DNA of 64,000 bases from Panacagrimonas sp041603235 (GCA_041603235.1 JBFIES010000001.1:310001-374000); one strand, 5' to 3'; positions 24,545 to 34,627 are shown, counted from the first letter of the stretch. Notes: generated by a model from the letters alone, not told the origin. A program made the numbers and translations.

Positions 24545-25194
24545 ACGCCGAAAAGCGCAGCGCAATCTATCGGCGCCTTCGGGAAGCCACCCCGGAGCCG
24601 CGAACGGAACTGGTCTACAAGACGCCGTTCGAATTACTGATCTCGGTGGTGCTTTCAGCGCAGGCAACCGACGTCTCGGTCAACAAGGCCACTGCGCCAC
24701 TGTATGCACGCGCCAATACGCCACAAGCCATCCTGGCCCTGGGCGAAGAAGGCTTGCGCGAGCACATCAAGACCATTGGCCTGTTCAACACCAAGGCACG
24801 CAATGTCATGGCCCTGTGCCAGATCCTGGTCGAGGAGCATGATGGCGAAGTGCCCCGCTCACGCGAGGCGCTTGAGGCGCTGCCCGGCGTTGGCCGAAAA
24901 ACGGCGAACGTCGTTCTCAATACCGCCTTCGGCGAGCCGACCATCGCGGTGGATACGCATATCTTCCGGGTCTCCAACCGCACCGGACTCGCGCCCGGAA
25001 AAACCGTCAGGCAGGTTGAGGATCGCCTGCTCAAATTCACTGCAGAAGAGTTTCGCCGAGATGCCCATCACTGGCTGATCCTGCACGGTCGCTACGTCTG
25101 CAAGGCCATCAAGCCGCTCTGCGCCAAGTGCACGATCCTTGATCTATGCGAATTCAAGAAGAAATCTGCCCTGCCACCCAATCCTTTCGTATGA
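24541..25194 (+). CDS. nth: Endonuclease III
   Basis: The protein has 217 residues. This base-excision repair glycosylase/AP lyase removes oxidised pyrimidines. The helix-hairpin-helix LPGVGRKTANVV carries catalytic Lys120, with Asp138 in VDTH, and the Fe4S4 cluster is C187, C194, C197, C203; these numbers equal those of the E. coli enzyme. The ATG overlaps the rnfB stop (ATGA). Confidence 0.97.
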   Translation: MNAEKRSAIYRRLREATPEPRTELVYKTPFELLISVVLSAQATDVSVNKATAPLYARANTPQAILALGEEGLREHIKTIGLFNTKARNVMALCQILVEEHDGEVPRSREALEALPGVGRKTANVVLNTAFGEPTIAVDTHIFRVSNRTGLAPGKTVRQVEDRLLKFTAEEFRRDAHHWLILHGRYVCKAIKPLCAKCTILDLCEFKKKSALPPNPFV

Positions 25195-25312
25195 GGACAG
25201 CATCGCCAGGCCAGACTACAGTCACCGTCCAATAGTCGCGCATGCCTCATGCCCGACAGGCAGACCATTACCACTCCACTAGCCCCATTCAAAAGACGCA
25301 GGATCAAAAATC

Positions 25313-26452
25313 ATGGACAACAGCGACCTCGAACTTTTTCGCGACAACGTGCAGCGTTTTCTGGCTGATCACGTAGAGCCCCACTACGCAAAATGGGAAG
25401 CAGAAGGCGTCATTCCAAAATCTCTGTACCAGCAGATGGGCGAGCAAGGTCTGCTATGTGTGGACCAGCCTGAAGAATATGGCGGCATTGCCGCCCCCTT
25501 CGAATTCTCAGTTGTGGTGCTGGAGGAAGCGGCGCGCATGGGCTTCATGGCCCTGACCTCAAATCTTTCAGTCCATTCGGACATCGTGGCACCCTACATC
25601 CTGCATCTGGGCACCGAGGAGCAGAAGCAGAAGTATCTGCCCCGAATGGCCAGCGGTGACTGCATTGGCGCCGTGGCGATGACTGAGCCCGGCATGGGCT
25701 CTGACCTTCAGGGCATGAAGACGACCGCCCTGCCGGACGGCGACGACTATGTCATCAACGGCTCAAAGACCTTCATCACCAACGGTCAGAACGCCGGTGT
25801 GGTCGTGACCGCCGCCAAGACCGACCCCAAGCAGGGCGCACGCGGCACCACGCTGTTTACCGTAGACACCTCCAGCAAAGGCTTCACCCGCGGACGCAAT
25901 CTGGAGAAGGTCGGCATGCATAGCGCCGATACTTCCGAGTTGTTCTTCGACAACGTTCGGGTCTCATCTGCCGAAGTGCTCGGCAAGGTGGGCGGTGGCT
26001 TCGGCCACCTGATTGATGAGTTGCCGCGTGAGCGTCTGGTTCTGGCCGCTGGCGGTGTTGCACATGCGCAGGGCGCACTGGAAAAAACAGTGGAATACGT
26101 GAGCCAGCGCAAGGCTTTCGGGCAGTCCATTGCATCATTCCAGAACACGCGATTCGAGCTGGCCAAGATAAAGACCGATATTGAAGTCAATCGCGCATTC
26201 GTCGAGAAGTGTGCCGGACTCTATGCACAGGGCAAGCTGGATGCCGTGATGGCGGCCATGGTCAAACTCTCCACCACCGAGATGGAAGGCAGAGTCACCG
26301 ATGCCTGCCTCCAGCTGTTCGGCGGTTACGGATACATGAGCGAGTACCCGATCTCCCGCTTCTGGGCCGACGCGCGCATTCAGCGCATTTACGGCGGCAC
26401 CTCTGAAATCATGAAGGAAGTGATTGGTCGCAGCCTGGTCGGACGAGGCTGA
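25313..26452 (+). CDS. Acyl-CoA dehydrogenase
   Basis: The protein has 379 residues, the normal size for a soluble FAD-dependent acyl-CoA dehydrogenase. It has an N-terminal helical domain, the FAD/substrate segment AMTEPGMGSDLQGMKTTA (123-140), GSKTFITNG, and the C-terminal YGGTSEIMKEVIGR with the expected catalytic Glu. It oxidises acyl-CoA to enoyl-CoA and passes electrons to ETF. The chain-length class (short, medium or branched) cannot be told. It stands alone, followed by an 11-bp hairpin. Confidence 0.95.
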   Translation: MDNSDLELFRDNVQRFLADHVEPHYAKWEAEGVIPKSLYQQMGEQGLLCVDQPEEYGGIAAPFEFSVVVLEEAARMGFMALTSNLSVHSDIVAPYILHLGTEEQKQKYLPRMASGDCIGAVAMTEPGMGSDLQGMKTTALPDGDDYVINGSKTFITNGQNAGVVVTAAKTDPKQGARGTTLFTVDTSSKGFTRGRNLEKVGMHSADTSELFFDNVRVSSAEVLGKVGGGFGHLIDELPRERLVLAAGGVAHAQGALEKTVEYVSQRKAFGQSIASFQNTRFELAKIKTDIEVNRAFVEKCAGLYAQGKLDAVMAAMVKLSTTEMEGRVTDACLQLFGGYGYMSEYPISRFWADARIQRIYGGTSEIMKEVIGRSLVGRG

Positions 26453-26460
26453 TTCGACGG

Positions 26461-26498
26461 GCCTGTGCTGAAGGGCTCACCGAGAATTCAGCACAGGC
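26461..26498 (+). terminator. 11-bp stem-loop after the acyl-CoA dehydrogenase gene
   Basis: GCCTGTGCTGA (26461-26471) is perfectly complemented by TCAGCACAGGC (26488-26498), 9 bases past the stop codon. There is no T run, so it may protect the transcript end rather than act as a strong intrinsic terminator. Confidence 0.5.
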
Positions 26499-26547
26499 TC
26501 ATGCCTGATCGCGATGCTTGATCCTTAGCGTCTTACTGGAGTTATCA

Positions 26548-27189
26548 ATGAATCGAAGTGTTCGTACTGGCTTGCTCGCCTTGCCGCTGTTTTTCCTGCT
26601 GTTTCTGTCAGTGGGCCACACCGAGGACGCCGCCATTTCCGCACAGGCGGACGCACAAATCGATTCTTCCGACGCGGCCAATGAAGAGAGCCGCCCCATT
26701 CCACAGGAGGGCTACACCGCAAACGAGATTGCCAATGTTGCAGGCAACTTTTTTGGCGAGACTTCTGAGGGCATTGCCAAAGCCATCGAGCGCGTTTTTG
26801 CCGAACAGGGCAAGCCGGTGGCCTACATCGTGGGTGAAGAAGCCAGCGGCGCCATTGGCGTCGGGCTGCGTTATGGACGCGGTACCCTCACCTATCGTGA
26901 CGGTGCCGCCATGCCGGTGTTCTGGCAGGGACCTTCGATTGGCTGGGATTTCGGCGGTAATGCCTCCAAGGTCATGACGCTGGTTTATGACCTGCAAACC
27001 ACGGGCGAGCTGTTCCAGCGCTTTCCTGGCGTCGACGGCAGTCTGTATTTCGTCGCTGGCGTTGGGGTCAATTACCAGCGCAACGGCGAGATTACCCTCG
27101 CTCCCATACGCACTGGTGTGGGCCTCCGGGCGGGCGCAAACGTGGGCTACCTCAACTACACGCGCAAACAGCAAATCTTGCCGTTCTGA
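26548..27189 (+). CDS. DUF1134 (EipA-like) exported protein
   Basis: The protein has 213 residues from ATG 26548 (GGAG upstream), with a signal peptide (about 1-25). The mature part matches DUF1134: NEIANVAGNFFGETSEGIAKAIERVF, GVGLRYGRGTLTYRDG, and a C-terminal GVGLRAGANVGYLNYTR. The related Brucella protein EipA is a periplasmic beta-barrel linked to envelope integrity; that role is carried over only by family. It stands between two unrelated genes on the same strand. Confidence 0.88.
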   Translation: MNRSVRTGLLALPLFFLLFLSVGHTEDAAISAQADAQIDSSDAANEESRPIPQEGYTANEIANVAGNFFGETSEGIAKAIERVFAEQGKPVAYIVGEEASGAIGVGLRYGRGTLTYRDGAAMPVFWQGPSIGWDFGGNASKVMTLVYDLQTTGELFQRFPGVDGSLYFVAGVGVNYQRNGEITLAPIRTGVGLRAGANVGYLNYTRKQQILPF

Positions 27190-27340
27190 GAGGTTCTTCA
27201 TTTCCCGGAAACTAAAGCCTGCCATTCTGGTCTTTAGTCAGGGCCAGATCTTGAATCCGTGGGCGGCGACGCCACTATGGATTTGAGATTTGGACCGGTA
27301 AGATGGTCACCATTCAATACTTGCTGAGCGGAGCATCACG

Positions 27341-28051
27341 ATGAACGAGCGCCAATTTTCCAATCCGGCTGTTGCCAGTGGCCGTACATTCGAGCACGGA
27401 CTCGCCGATTCCAGCGCGAAAGTCCTGCGCCAGACCTACATGCTGCTGGCCATGACCCTGCTTTTCAGCGCCGCCATGGCGGGCGTTTCCATGGCCATGG
27501 GCGTCCCCTACGGAGTCAGCCTGATCTGTTCACTGGTATCGCTGGGACTGCTCTGGTTCGTGGTTCCTCGCACCGCCAATTCTGAATCCGGCATCTGGGT
27601 CGTTTTTGCGGTCACCGGCCTGCTCGGATTCGGCCTGGGCCCTGTCCTGAACGCCTACGTCGGGCGCTTCGCCAACGGCGGGCAGATTGTCATGATGGCC
27701 TTTGGTCTGACGGGCACCATGTTCGTGGGCCTTTCCGCCTACGCCATCAAGACGAAGAAGGACTTCAGCTTCATGGGCGGCATGCTCATGGGCGGCATCC
27801 TGCTGGCCTTCGTCGCCAGCATCGGCATGCTGATCGCCTCTTTCTTCGGCGTTTACTTCCAGCCGCTGGCGCTGGGCATCTCGGCTATGTTCGCGCTGCT
27901 GATGTGCGGACTGATTCTGTATCAGACCAGCGAGATCGTGCACGGCGGCGAAACCAACTACGTGCTGGCCACCGTCACGCTCTACGTTTCGATCTACAAC
28001 ATGTTCACCAGCCTGCTGCATCTGCTCGGGTTTGCGATGGGCGATGACTGA
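27341..28051 (+). CDS. yccA: Bax inhibitor-1 / YccA family membrane protein
   Basis: The protein has 236 residues and about seven hydrophobic helices, starting with LRQTYMLLAMTLLFSAAMAGVS split over the first membrane segment (about 30-51). The C-terminal segment LYVSIYNMFTSLLHLLGF is typical of this family. E. coli YccA binds and modulates the FtsH protease and is protective when the Sec translocon jams. A strong terminator follows at 28076-28106. Confidence 0.9.
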   Translation: MNERQFSNPAVASGRTFEHGLADSSAKVLRQTYMLLAMTLLFSAAMAGVSMAMGVPYGVSLICSLVSLGLLWFVVPRTANSESGIWVVFAVTGLLGFGLGPVLNAYVGRFANGGQIVMMAFGLTGTMFVGLSAYAIKTKKDFSFMGGMLMGGILLAFVASIGMLIASFFGVYFQPLALGISAMFALLMCGLILYQTSEIVHGGETNYVLATVTLYVSIYNMFTSLLHLLGFAMGDD

Positions 28052-28075
28052 TCGATAACAGCTGCAAAGCTGCAC

Positions 28076-28106
28076 AAAAAAGGCCCCGCAGTGCGGGGCC
28101 TTTTTT
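28076..28106. terminator. Bidirectional intrinsic terminator
   Basis: GGCCCCGC (28082-28089) pairs with GCGGGGCC (28093-28100), flanked by six A on the left and six T on the right, so it works on both strands. It lies between the convergent yccA and acyl-CoA synthetase genes. Confidence 0.92.
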
Positions 28107-28142
28107 GTGGGCCATACAATCGGCCCCTGGACAAATTCCTGC

Positions 28143-29714
28143 CTACTGGGCCGTGATGGCGGCCTTGCCTTCGCGCAGCACATATTTCTGAATCTTGCCG
28201 GTTGCGGTCTTGGGCAGTTCATCAACAAAGAGGAAATCGGTCGGCACCTTGAAGTGCGCCATGTTTTCCCGGGCAAAGCTGCGCATTTCCTCAGCCGTCG
28301 CTTTCTTGCCCTCATTGAGCACGATAAACGCATTGGGAGACTCGCCCCACTTCTCATGCGGAACGCCGACAACGGCAACCTCAAGGACGGCAGGATGGCG
28401 CAACAACACGCCTTCAACTTCAATGGACGAAATGTTCTCGCCGCCCGAGATGATTACATCCTTGAAGCGATCACGGATCTGGATGTAGCCGCTCGGGAAT
28501 ACCACGGCCGCGTCACCTGAATGGAACCATCCGCCTTCGAAAGCCTTGGCCGTGGATTCGGGGTCGTTGTAGTAACCCTTCATGACAACGTTGCCCCGCG
28601 CCACGATCTCACCCATGGTTTCCCCATCGGCCGGCACCGGGTTCATCTGCTCGTCAACCACCTGCAGTTCGCCGGAGGTAATCAGCTCCACACCTTGCAT
28701 GGATTTGAGCGCGGCTCGGTCGCCTGCACCCAATGATTCATGCTCTGGCAGGGGCTCGCAGATGGAAATAAAGGGCGCAGTCTCTGTCAGGCCGTAGACC
28801 TGCGTGATCTCCCAGCCCAGTTCGCCTTCCACACGCTCGATGGTTGCGGCGGCGGGCGGCGCACCTGCGGTCAGGAGCTTGACGCCCTTGCGTACCGACT
28901 TGCGAAGCGCCTCAGGACCGTTGGCGATGGCAATCAGCACCGTGGGCGCTGCACACAGGTGTGACACTTTCTCCTCGTTGACCAGTTCATAGATGATGGC
29001 TGGCTCAACCTTGGGCAGACAGACGTGCGTGGCGCCTACGCCGGTAATGGTCCAGGTAAACGTCCAGCCATTGGCGTGAAACATGGGCAGCGTCCACAGG
29101 TAACGATCACGCGGGGTCATGTTCCAGTGCACCAGTGTCCCGACCGAGTTCACCCAGGCGTTACGGTGCGTGATCATCACGCCCTTGGGGTTGGAGGTGG
29201 TGCCACTGGTGTAGTTGATGGCGAGCAGATCAGTTTCCGCGATTTCCGCTTTCGGGAAATCAGTATCGGCCTCGGCAATCAGCGCCTCGTATTCAAGCCA
29301 GCCTTCTTTCTTGCCTTCGAGCGCAACAAAAGTCTCCACGCAACTCATCCGGGACCGCACGCTGTCGACCATGTCCAAATAGTCAGGGTGGACACACAGC
29401 ACCTTGCACCCGCTGTGCGTGGCCAGATAGACGAAATCTTCTGCCGTAAGGCGGTAGTTCATGGGAACCACCACGGCACCGAGCTGCGGGACAGCGTAGA
29501 ACTGTTCGAGATGCCGATGCGTGTTGGGTGCAATCGTGCCGACGCGATCACCTTGTTTGACGCCAAGGCGCGTAAGGGCGCTGGACCAGCGATCACAGCG
29601 CTCGCCAAATTGCTCGTATGTGAAGCGCTCGCCCCGGTCAACAACGGCTTCGCGTTGTCCGTGCAATTTGCGCGCTCTGCGAAAAAACTCGAGTGGTGTC
29701 TGTGGGGTTTCCAT
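28143..29714 (-). CDS. AMP-forming acyl-CoA synthetase
   Basis: The protein has 523 residues. It is an adenylate-forming ligase that activates a carboxylic acid with ATP and joins it to CoA. Motifs are the phosphate loop YTSGTTSNPKG (about 169-179), QVYGLTETAP (about 303-312), the GDA hinge region HSGDAAVV, RFKDVIISGGENIS and the catalytic lysine in TATGKIQK near the C-terminus. Similarity is to medium/long-chain fatty acid ligases of the 520-550 residue group. An AGGAGG lies about 12 bases before the ATG. It stands alone between two terminator-flanked units. Substrate chain length is uncertain. Confidence 0.93.
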   Translation of the reverse strand: METPQTPLEFFRRARKLHGQREAVVDRGERFTYEQFGERCDRWSSALTRLGVKQGDRVGTIAPNTHRHLEQFYAVPQLGAVVVPMNYRLTAEDFVYLATHSGCKVLCVHPDYLDMVDSVRSRMSCVETFVALEGKKEGWLEYEALIAEADTDFPKAEIAETDLLAINYTSGTTSNPKGVMITHRNAWVNSVGTLVHWNMTPRDRYLWTLPMFHANGWTFTWTITGVGATHVCLPKVEPAIIYELVNEEKVSHLCAAPTVLIAIANGPEALRKSVRKGVKLLTAGAPPAAATIERVEGELGWEITQVYGLTETAPFISICEPLPEHESLGAGDRAALKSMQGVELITSGELQVVDEQMNPVPADGETMGEIVARGNVVMKGYYNDPESTAKAFEGGWFHSGDAAVVFPSGYIQIRDRFKDVIISGGENISSIEVEGVLLRHPAVLEVAVVGVPHEKWGESPNAFIVLNEGKKATAEEMRSFARENMAHFKVPTDFLFVDELPKTATGKIQKYVLREGKAAITAQ

Positions 29715-29874
29715 ACCGGGCAGCTTCCTCCTGCGTTCTTGGTTAATAATTTTTCGAGCGGCCCAATCTGATAATCCGCATCAGTGAAAACCGTTCTCTC
29801 CACATTGAGACTAAGCCGCCGAAAGCACACGGGCAACTACCCGAATGGGCATCGCAGCAGTCTAGACTGGCGGC

Positions 29875-30792
29875 TCAGCTTTGCTTTCTTGGATCAAAGT
29901 CGGGAAACGCTTCGGACAGCGCCTTGAACGCTGCCTGAGAAGTTTCGTCTTCCGCCGGTGGATTTTGCAGTTTGAGGACCACGGTCTGATCACCGGCAGG
30001 CGTGCCGGGAAGCCCCCGTCCCTTGAGGCGTAGTTTTCGCCCGGACTGGGTGCCGGCGGGAATGCTCAGTTCAACCGTACCGCCCAAGGTGGGCACCGGC
30101 ACCTTGGCACCGAGCGCCGCTTCCCAGGGCGCGATACTCACAGTCACTTCAATATCCTTGCCGCTGGGCTTGAAATGCGGGTGCTTGAAGAAGCTAATTT
30201 CCAGCAGGATGTCGCCACCATCGCTTCCCTGCCCTGCAAGGCGAATGGTCTGGCCTTCCGAAATGCCCTTGGGAATCCGGACATCCAGAGTACGGCCCGC
30301 CGATACGGGAACCTGGCGGCTGCCACCGTGATAAGACTCTTCCAGAGTGATCTGGATCGGTGCCTTGCGTGCGGGCGGCGGACGGCGAAACTGCTCGCCG
30401 GAGTCGAAGCCCCCGAAGCCGCCGCGCCCGCCACGCGCTCCACCCATGTTGCCGCCGGCACCAAAGAGCGTAGAGAAGAAATCCGAGAACCCCGGATCTG
30501 CCCCTCCGCGCGCACCGCCGAAGCCACCAAAACCACCAGGCGGCGGCGTAAATCCGGCACCTGATTTCCAGTTGGCGCCCAAGGTGTCATAGGCCTTGCG
30601 CTTTTCCGGATCGGATAAAACTTCGTTGGCCTCGTTGGCGTCCTTGAACTTGGCTTCAGCGTTTGGCGAAGTGTTCTTATCCGGATGGAACTCGCGTGCC
30701 ATTCGCCGATAGGCTTTCTTGATTTCGTCAGTCGACGCTGTGCGACTGACGCCGAGAATCTTGTAGTAATCCTTGTAATCCATCCGGGGCAT
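29875..30792 (-). CDS. cbpA: CbpA-like DnaJ-domain co-chaperone
   Basis: The protein has 305 residues. The J-domain is at about 4-70 with the HPD motif (in REFHPDKN), followed by a Gly/Phe-rich linker (about 78-135) and two C-terminal substrate-binding domains without the DnaJ zinc finger, the CbpA layout. It stimulates DnaK and may bind DNA. ATG 30783 (MDYKDYYK) is an alternative start. It lies downstream of the Hsp20 gene, with a terminator between, as part of a chaperone pair. Confidence 0.93.
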   Translation of the reverse strand: MPRMDYKDYYKILGVSRTASTDEIKKAYRRMAREFHPDKNTSPNAEAKFKDANEANEVLSDPEKRKAYDTLGANWKSGAGFTPPPGGFGGFGGARGGADPGFSDFFSTLFGAGGNMGGARGGRGGFGGFDSGEQFRRPPPARKAPIQITLEESYHGGSRQVPVSAGRTLDVRIPKGISEGQTIRLAGQGSDGGDILLEISFFKHPHFKPSGKDIEVTVSIAPWEAALGAKVPVPTLGGTVELSIPAGTQSGRKLRLKGRGLPGTPAGDQTVVLKLQNPPAEDETSQAAFKALSEAFPDFDPRKQS

Positions 30793-30800
30793 TCATAACC

Positions 30801-30831
30801 GTAAAAAGAGCGGGGCACTTTCGTGCCCCGC
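30801..30831 (-). terminator. Intrinsic terminator of the Hsp20 gene
   Basis: On the minus strand GCGGGGCAC-GAAA-GTGCCCCGC forms a 9-bp stem with a stable GNRA-type loop, followed by TCTTTTT. It ends the Hsp20 transcript just before cbpA. Confidence 0.88.
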
Positions 30832-30865
30832 GCAGACTACCCTAATCGACGCGCAAGGCGTTGAA

Positions 30866-31306
30866 TCAGCTGCTGACAGCGATCCGCCTGGGCTGCACCT
30901 GGGGCCGCTTGGGAATAACCACTTCGAGCACCCCGTTCTTGCCGCTGGCGCTGACCGAATCCGAATCAACCGTATCCGGCAAGGTGAAGCGGCGGTGGAA
31001 TCTGCCCTGAATGCGCTCCGAGCGACGATGCTCGGGTTCCTGTTCCTCAGCGGCTTTCTCGCGTGAACCACTGAGGGTCATCACGCCTTTTTCAAGGGTG
31101 ATCTCAATGGTCGCCGGATCAATGCCGGGAACATCTGCATACAAAACAAAACGGTCGCCGTACTCGTTGATATCGACCGCCGGGGACCAGTCCGCGGTGG
31201 CACCGTTGGACGCATCATTGGCGCCGGAACGGTCGAACAAACGGCTGACTTCACTGAGCAGGTCCTGATGCACGGACCAAGGCTGCTGATAACGTACCAA
31301 TGTCAT
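30866..31306 (-). CDS. Hsp20 / alpha-crystallin small heat-shock protein
   Basis: The protein has 146 residues. The alpha-crystallin domain covers about 40-135 (DINEYGDRFVLYADVPGID split at the start, GRFHRRFTLPDTVD, and KNGVLEVVIPK with the conserved NGVLEV motif), and the C-terminal tail is short and lacks a clear IxI motif. It binds unfolding proteins without ATP. A strong GGAGG precedes the ATG. It is upstream of cbpA. Confidence 0.94.
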   Translation of the reverse strand: MTLVRYQQPWSVHQDLLSEVSRLFDRSGANDASNGATADWSPAVDINEYGDRFVLYADVPGIDPATIEITLEKGVMTLSGSREKAAEEQEPEHRRSERIQGRFHRRFTLPDTVDSDSVSASGKNGVLEVVIPKRPQVQPRRIAVSS

Positions 31307-31420
31307 GATGACCTCCAGATTTCAAGGGTCGCGGCGCATTGCCGCTTGCCAGATATCTAGGGATTCTCGCCAGGTTTTCAAGATGTCAAGCAGCGAAAAA
31401 TTGCTTCGTTGAGAGGTCTA

Positions 31421-34400
31421 TCAGTACCGCTCCAGTTCCCCGTCAAAGGCCAGTGAATAGCGCTGATCAGCGGCCACCTCGTGCAGGGTCTGTACCGAAC
31501 CATTGGGCCAGCGCACTTCGATATCAACCGTGTCTGCCGCGCCTAGGCCAAAGTGCTGCGCCTTGGGATGCACGGACAGATAACCCGTGGTGCCGTGAAC
31601 CTCGCGCCAGTGTCGCTTTCCGTCTGGCGTCAGGACGCGAATTCGCGCGCCGATGGCATCACGATTGATGCCCTGCTCCGGCTTTCCGATTAATCGCAGT
31701 TGCAACCAATGTTGGCCCTTGGCCTTGAGCTGGTTTTCCAGCATCACCGCTTCGCCGTGATAGTTGTTGACCGCAACATCCAGATCGCCATCCTGATCGT
31801 GGTCAAAGAACACCGCGCTACGCGAATTACTCACCAGGTCCAGGCCCGAGCCGGAGGTAATGTTCTCCAGGTGTCCGTCCTGATTGGCAAACAGCACATT
31901 GGTATCGCGATTGGGGTCGGCAAATCGCACGTCCTGCGCATTGCCGTCGGGGTCCTGGTAATAGGCGTTTTGCGTGGAGTAAACATTGAATTCGTTCATG
32001 CCATTGGTGACGTAGAGGTCCATGTCACCGTCATGGTCAAAATCAAAGAAGTCCGCGTCCCATGACCAGCCGGTTGAGTGGTAGCCGCGCCCTACCCGAT
32101 CTGACAACGCGTAGCGCGGAAGACTTCCCTGCTTTGCGTTCGCGCCTTCAGAGGTATTGGCAGCGCCATTTGCAGCGCGATCGGAAGCGGCAACCGACAG
32201 GAACAGATCGTTGGCCTCGACAACGCGCATGTTGGCCAGTTTGTCCGGATTGAAATTCATGCTGGTTTCAGCGCCCGGCAGAACGTACTTCTGATCCTTG
32301 TTCATGGTGACGATGTTCGAGATGTAGATATCGGGAAGATCGTCGTCATTGAGATCAGCGATTCCGACATTCATCGTGTACGAGGGTTTGTCTGTCCCGA
32401 GCAGCGCAGACACTTCCTCAAACTTGCCGCCACCCAGATTCCGGTAATAGGCGTTGACGCCGAAATCGTTGCCCTCGATCAGGTCCTGCAAGCCGTCGCC
32501 GTCAAAATCGGTATGCCCTACAGCCTGCGTCCAGCCGTGACCTTCGGTGCCCGACCCTTTGCTGACGTCAACAAACTTGAAATCGCCCTTGCCAAAAAAC
32601 AGACGATTCTGCCCGCCGTTGGTGTTCCGGCGCGCCAAGGTTGGCAGTGCACCGCGAACATAATCACCAAAATATCCGATGTAGATATCCAGCAGACCGT
32701 CGTTGTTGAAATCGGCCACCGTTGCCGGGCCACCCACGGCACCTGCCCCGCCAAGGGCTGCCTTCTCGGTCACATCCTCAAAACCCTTGCCCTGCAAGTT
32801 TCGATACACACGATGCAGTTCATCCACGTAGGTAATAACCACATCCTGCCAGCCATCGTTATCCAGGTCCGCGATGATCGGTTGCCGCATCTCGCCCGGT
32901 AGTCCGTCTGACTTTCTGTTCCACTGCAAGCCCATTTCCCGGCTTACATCCTTGAAGCTGCCGTCTCCCTGATTCCGGTACAGCCGCACGCCAGCGCCGC
33001 CCAGAAAGAGCAGATCAACATGCCCGTCGTTGTCGATGTCCTCGGCAGCAAGCCCAGAGCCACCAAAAGCCGGCGGGATGGTTGCGTTGCCAACGCCATC
33101 CTCGCCAGGCGTGTAGGTTCTGAGGCGACGCGCCAGCCAGTCTGCACTGCGGTGTTGGTAATCAATACCGCTGGCTTTGGAAACATCAGCGAATGCCCCG
33201 GCGGATTGCGCTCCCTGCGCCGACTGCAAGGCTTGTGACGATTTTCGCGGTGTTTCCGACTTGATCTCTGCATTGGCCTTCACCCGCGTCTGGATTGTCG
33301 CCACCGCAAGCTTGAGATCCTCTGTCGAAAGAACTTTGTGCCCCTGTTCCCGGGACGCTTCTCCTGCCAGACGCAGCACCAGAACGCCGAACTGTGCGAT
33401 GTTTTCCACCAGCAACTCGGCAGCGAATGGGTCTGGCTCCAGCGGCGAAGGCTCGTCGACACTTTCCATGGCGGCTTGCAGATATCGCCAGTGCAAACCC
33501 GGATCACGGAAGGCATCCAGATCATAGGCTTCAAGCGTCACCCTCTGGTCGTCCTGCAGACGCGGAAAGAAGATGACGTCTTCGTAAGCATTCACCTCAT
33601 GTGGGACAAAGCGACGCGCGTACTCGCCCACATCGGCAGGTCGAATCAGTGGATGCTGCGCCTGCGTCGCAATCTGTTGCGACCCCAGCAACAAATCACG
33701 CGAGAACTGGATCATCAATTCAGTGAACTGCGCCTTGAACTGCGTGCTTTTTTCCTCATCACTCGGCCAGCCGTGGCGCGCAAAGTAGACCTGGATATTG
33801 CGCAGAAAGATCGGACCGCTGATCTGGTTGTACGCCTCGTAGGAAGCAATCTTTCTTTCGATGAGCGGCGTCAGAACGGGATAGCCGCCCTTGGTCTTCT
33901 GAGACCCTGATGGTGCAGCTTTATCAAGCTGGGCGCGCTGTGGAACCTTGGCCAGTGCATTCCATGCGGACACCAGCCGGGTCTCGGTCAGCTCATGCTC
34001 GCTCTTTGCGCGCGCGACGCGATCTGCCCGGTTCAACGTCGCAAGCGTGAACAGATCAACCTGCAATTTCAGGGCATCGACGGCAGATGGTGACAGCTCC
34101 AGCAAGGCTTCCTCTGCCGATGAACCAAACAGTTGTTCCTGCTGCACGGCCAGTACGGCGCGCAGCGCGTAGGCAACACTGGTGTATTGGCGGAAATCCC
34201 TAGCGCTGATGAGAATCTCGTCGCCGCCAGCAACAATGCGCCAGGACCCATCGAGCTTTCCCTGTGCAAGGAACAACTGCGAAGCCGCCTTGTTGATATC
34301 GGCCTTGTTGATGAAGCTGCGCTTATCGGCCTGTGCGGCGGCGCTTGCTTTGCTCCACAACAAGCTCACCAGATTGACCTGCAGATCATGCTTGCGAAAT

Positions 34401-34627
34401 CGCGCCTCCTGAGTCAGCGGCGTTCCGTAAATGAAGTCTTCGAGTCGTGCAGCGGTGGCTTCGCACTTGGGGTCGCGATTGGATTCCAGCAACTCGGTCT
34501 GTCCCAGGATCGTGTCCAGCGACTGAGCGCACAGCACGGTCGGCAGTATCGTGGCCGCGAGCAGCAGCGGTCGAAGCGTATTGCGGGCAGACGGACGCAT
34601 TCTGATCTTCTCAGCGGACATGTTCAT
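31421..34627 (-). CDS. CRTAC1/ASPIC-type exported protein with FG-GAP (VCBS) repeats
   Basis: The protein has 1068 residues. A signal peptide (about 14-34) precedes a largely helical region of some 470 residues that I do not recognise. About seven FG-GAP repeats follow (from about 525), each with a calcium-binding loop such as DIDNDGHVD, DLDNDGWQD, DFNNDGLLD, DFDGDGLQD, DFDHDGDMD and DHDQDGDLD; these form a beta-propeller. The C-terminus (about 990-1060) is an ASPIC/UnbV domain. The start overlaps the stop of the YyaL-type gene (ATGA), so both are coupled and probably act together in the envelope. Function is unknown. Confidence 0.88.
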   Translation of the reverse strand: MNMSAEKIRMRPSARNTLRPLLLAATILPTVLCAQSLDTILGQTELLESNRDPKCEATAARLEDFIYGTPLTQEARFRKHDLQVNLVSLLWSKASAAAQADKRSFINKADINKAASQLFLAQGKLDGSWRIVAGGDEILISARDFRQYTSVAYALRAVLAVQQEQLFGSSAEEALLELSPSAVDALKLQVDLFTLATLNRADRVARAKSEHELTETRLVSAWNALAKVPQRAQLDKAAPSGSQKTKGGYPVLTPLIERKIASYEAYNQISGPIFLRNIQVYFARHGWPSDEEKSTQFKAQFTELMIQFSRDLLLGSQQIATQAQHPLIRPADVGEYARRFVPHEVNAYEDVIFFPRLQDDQRVTLEAYDLDAFRDPGLHWRYLQAAMESVDEPSPLEPDPFAAELLVENIAQFGVLVLRLAGEASREQGHKVLSTEDLKLAVATIQTRVKANAEIKSETPRKSSQALQSAQGAQSAGAFADVSKASGIDYQHRSADWLARRLRTYTPGEDGVGNATIPPAFGGSGLAAEDIDNDGHVDLLFLGGAGVRLYRNQGDGSFKDVSREMGLQWNRKSDGLPGEMRQPIIADLDNDGWQDVVITYVDELHRVYRNLQGKGFEDVTEKAALGGAGAVGGPATVADFNNDGLLDIYIGYFGDYVRGALPTLARRNTNGGQNRLFFGKGDFKFVDVSKGSGTEGHGWTQAVGHTDFDGDGLQDLIEGNDFGVNAYYRNLGGGKFEEVSALLGTDKPSYTMNVGIADLNDDDLPDIYISNIVTMNKDQKYVLPGAETSMNFNPDKLANMRVVEANDLFLSVAASDRAANGAANTSEGANAKQGSLPRYALSDRVGRGYHSTGWSWDADFFDFDHDGDMDLYVTNGMNEFNVYSTQNAYYQDPDGNAQDVRFADPNRDTNVLFANQDGHLENITSGSGLDLVSNSRSAVFFDHDQDGDLDVAVNNYHGEAVMLENQLKAKGQHWLQLRLIGKPEQGINRDAIGARIRVLTPDGKRHWREVHGTTGYLSVHPKAQHFGLGAADTVDIEVRWPNGSVQTLHEVAADQRYSLAFDGELERY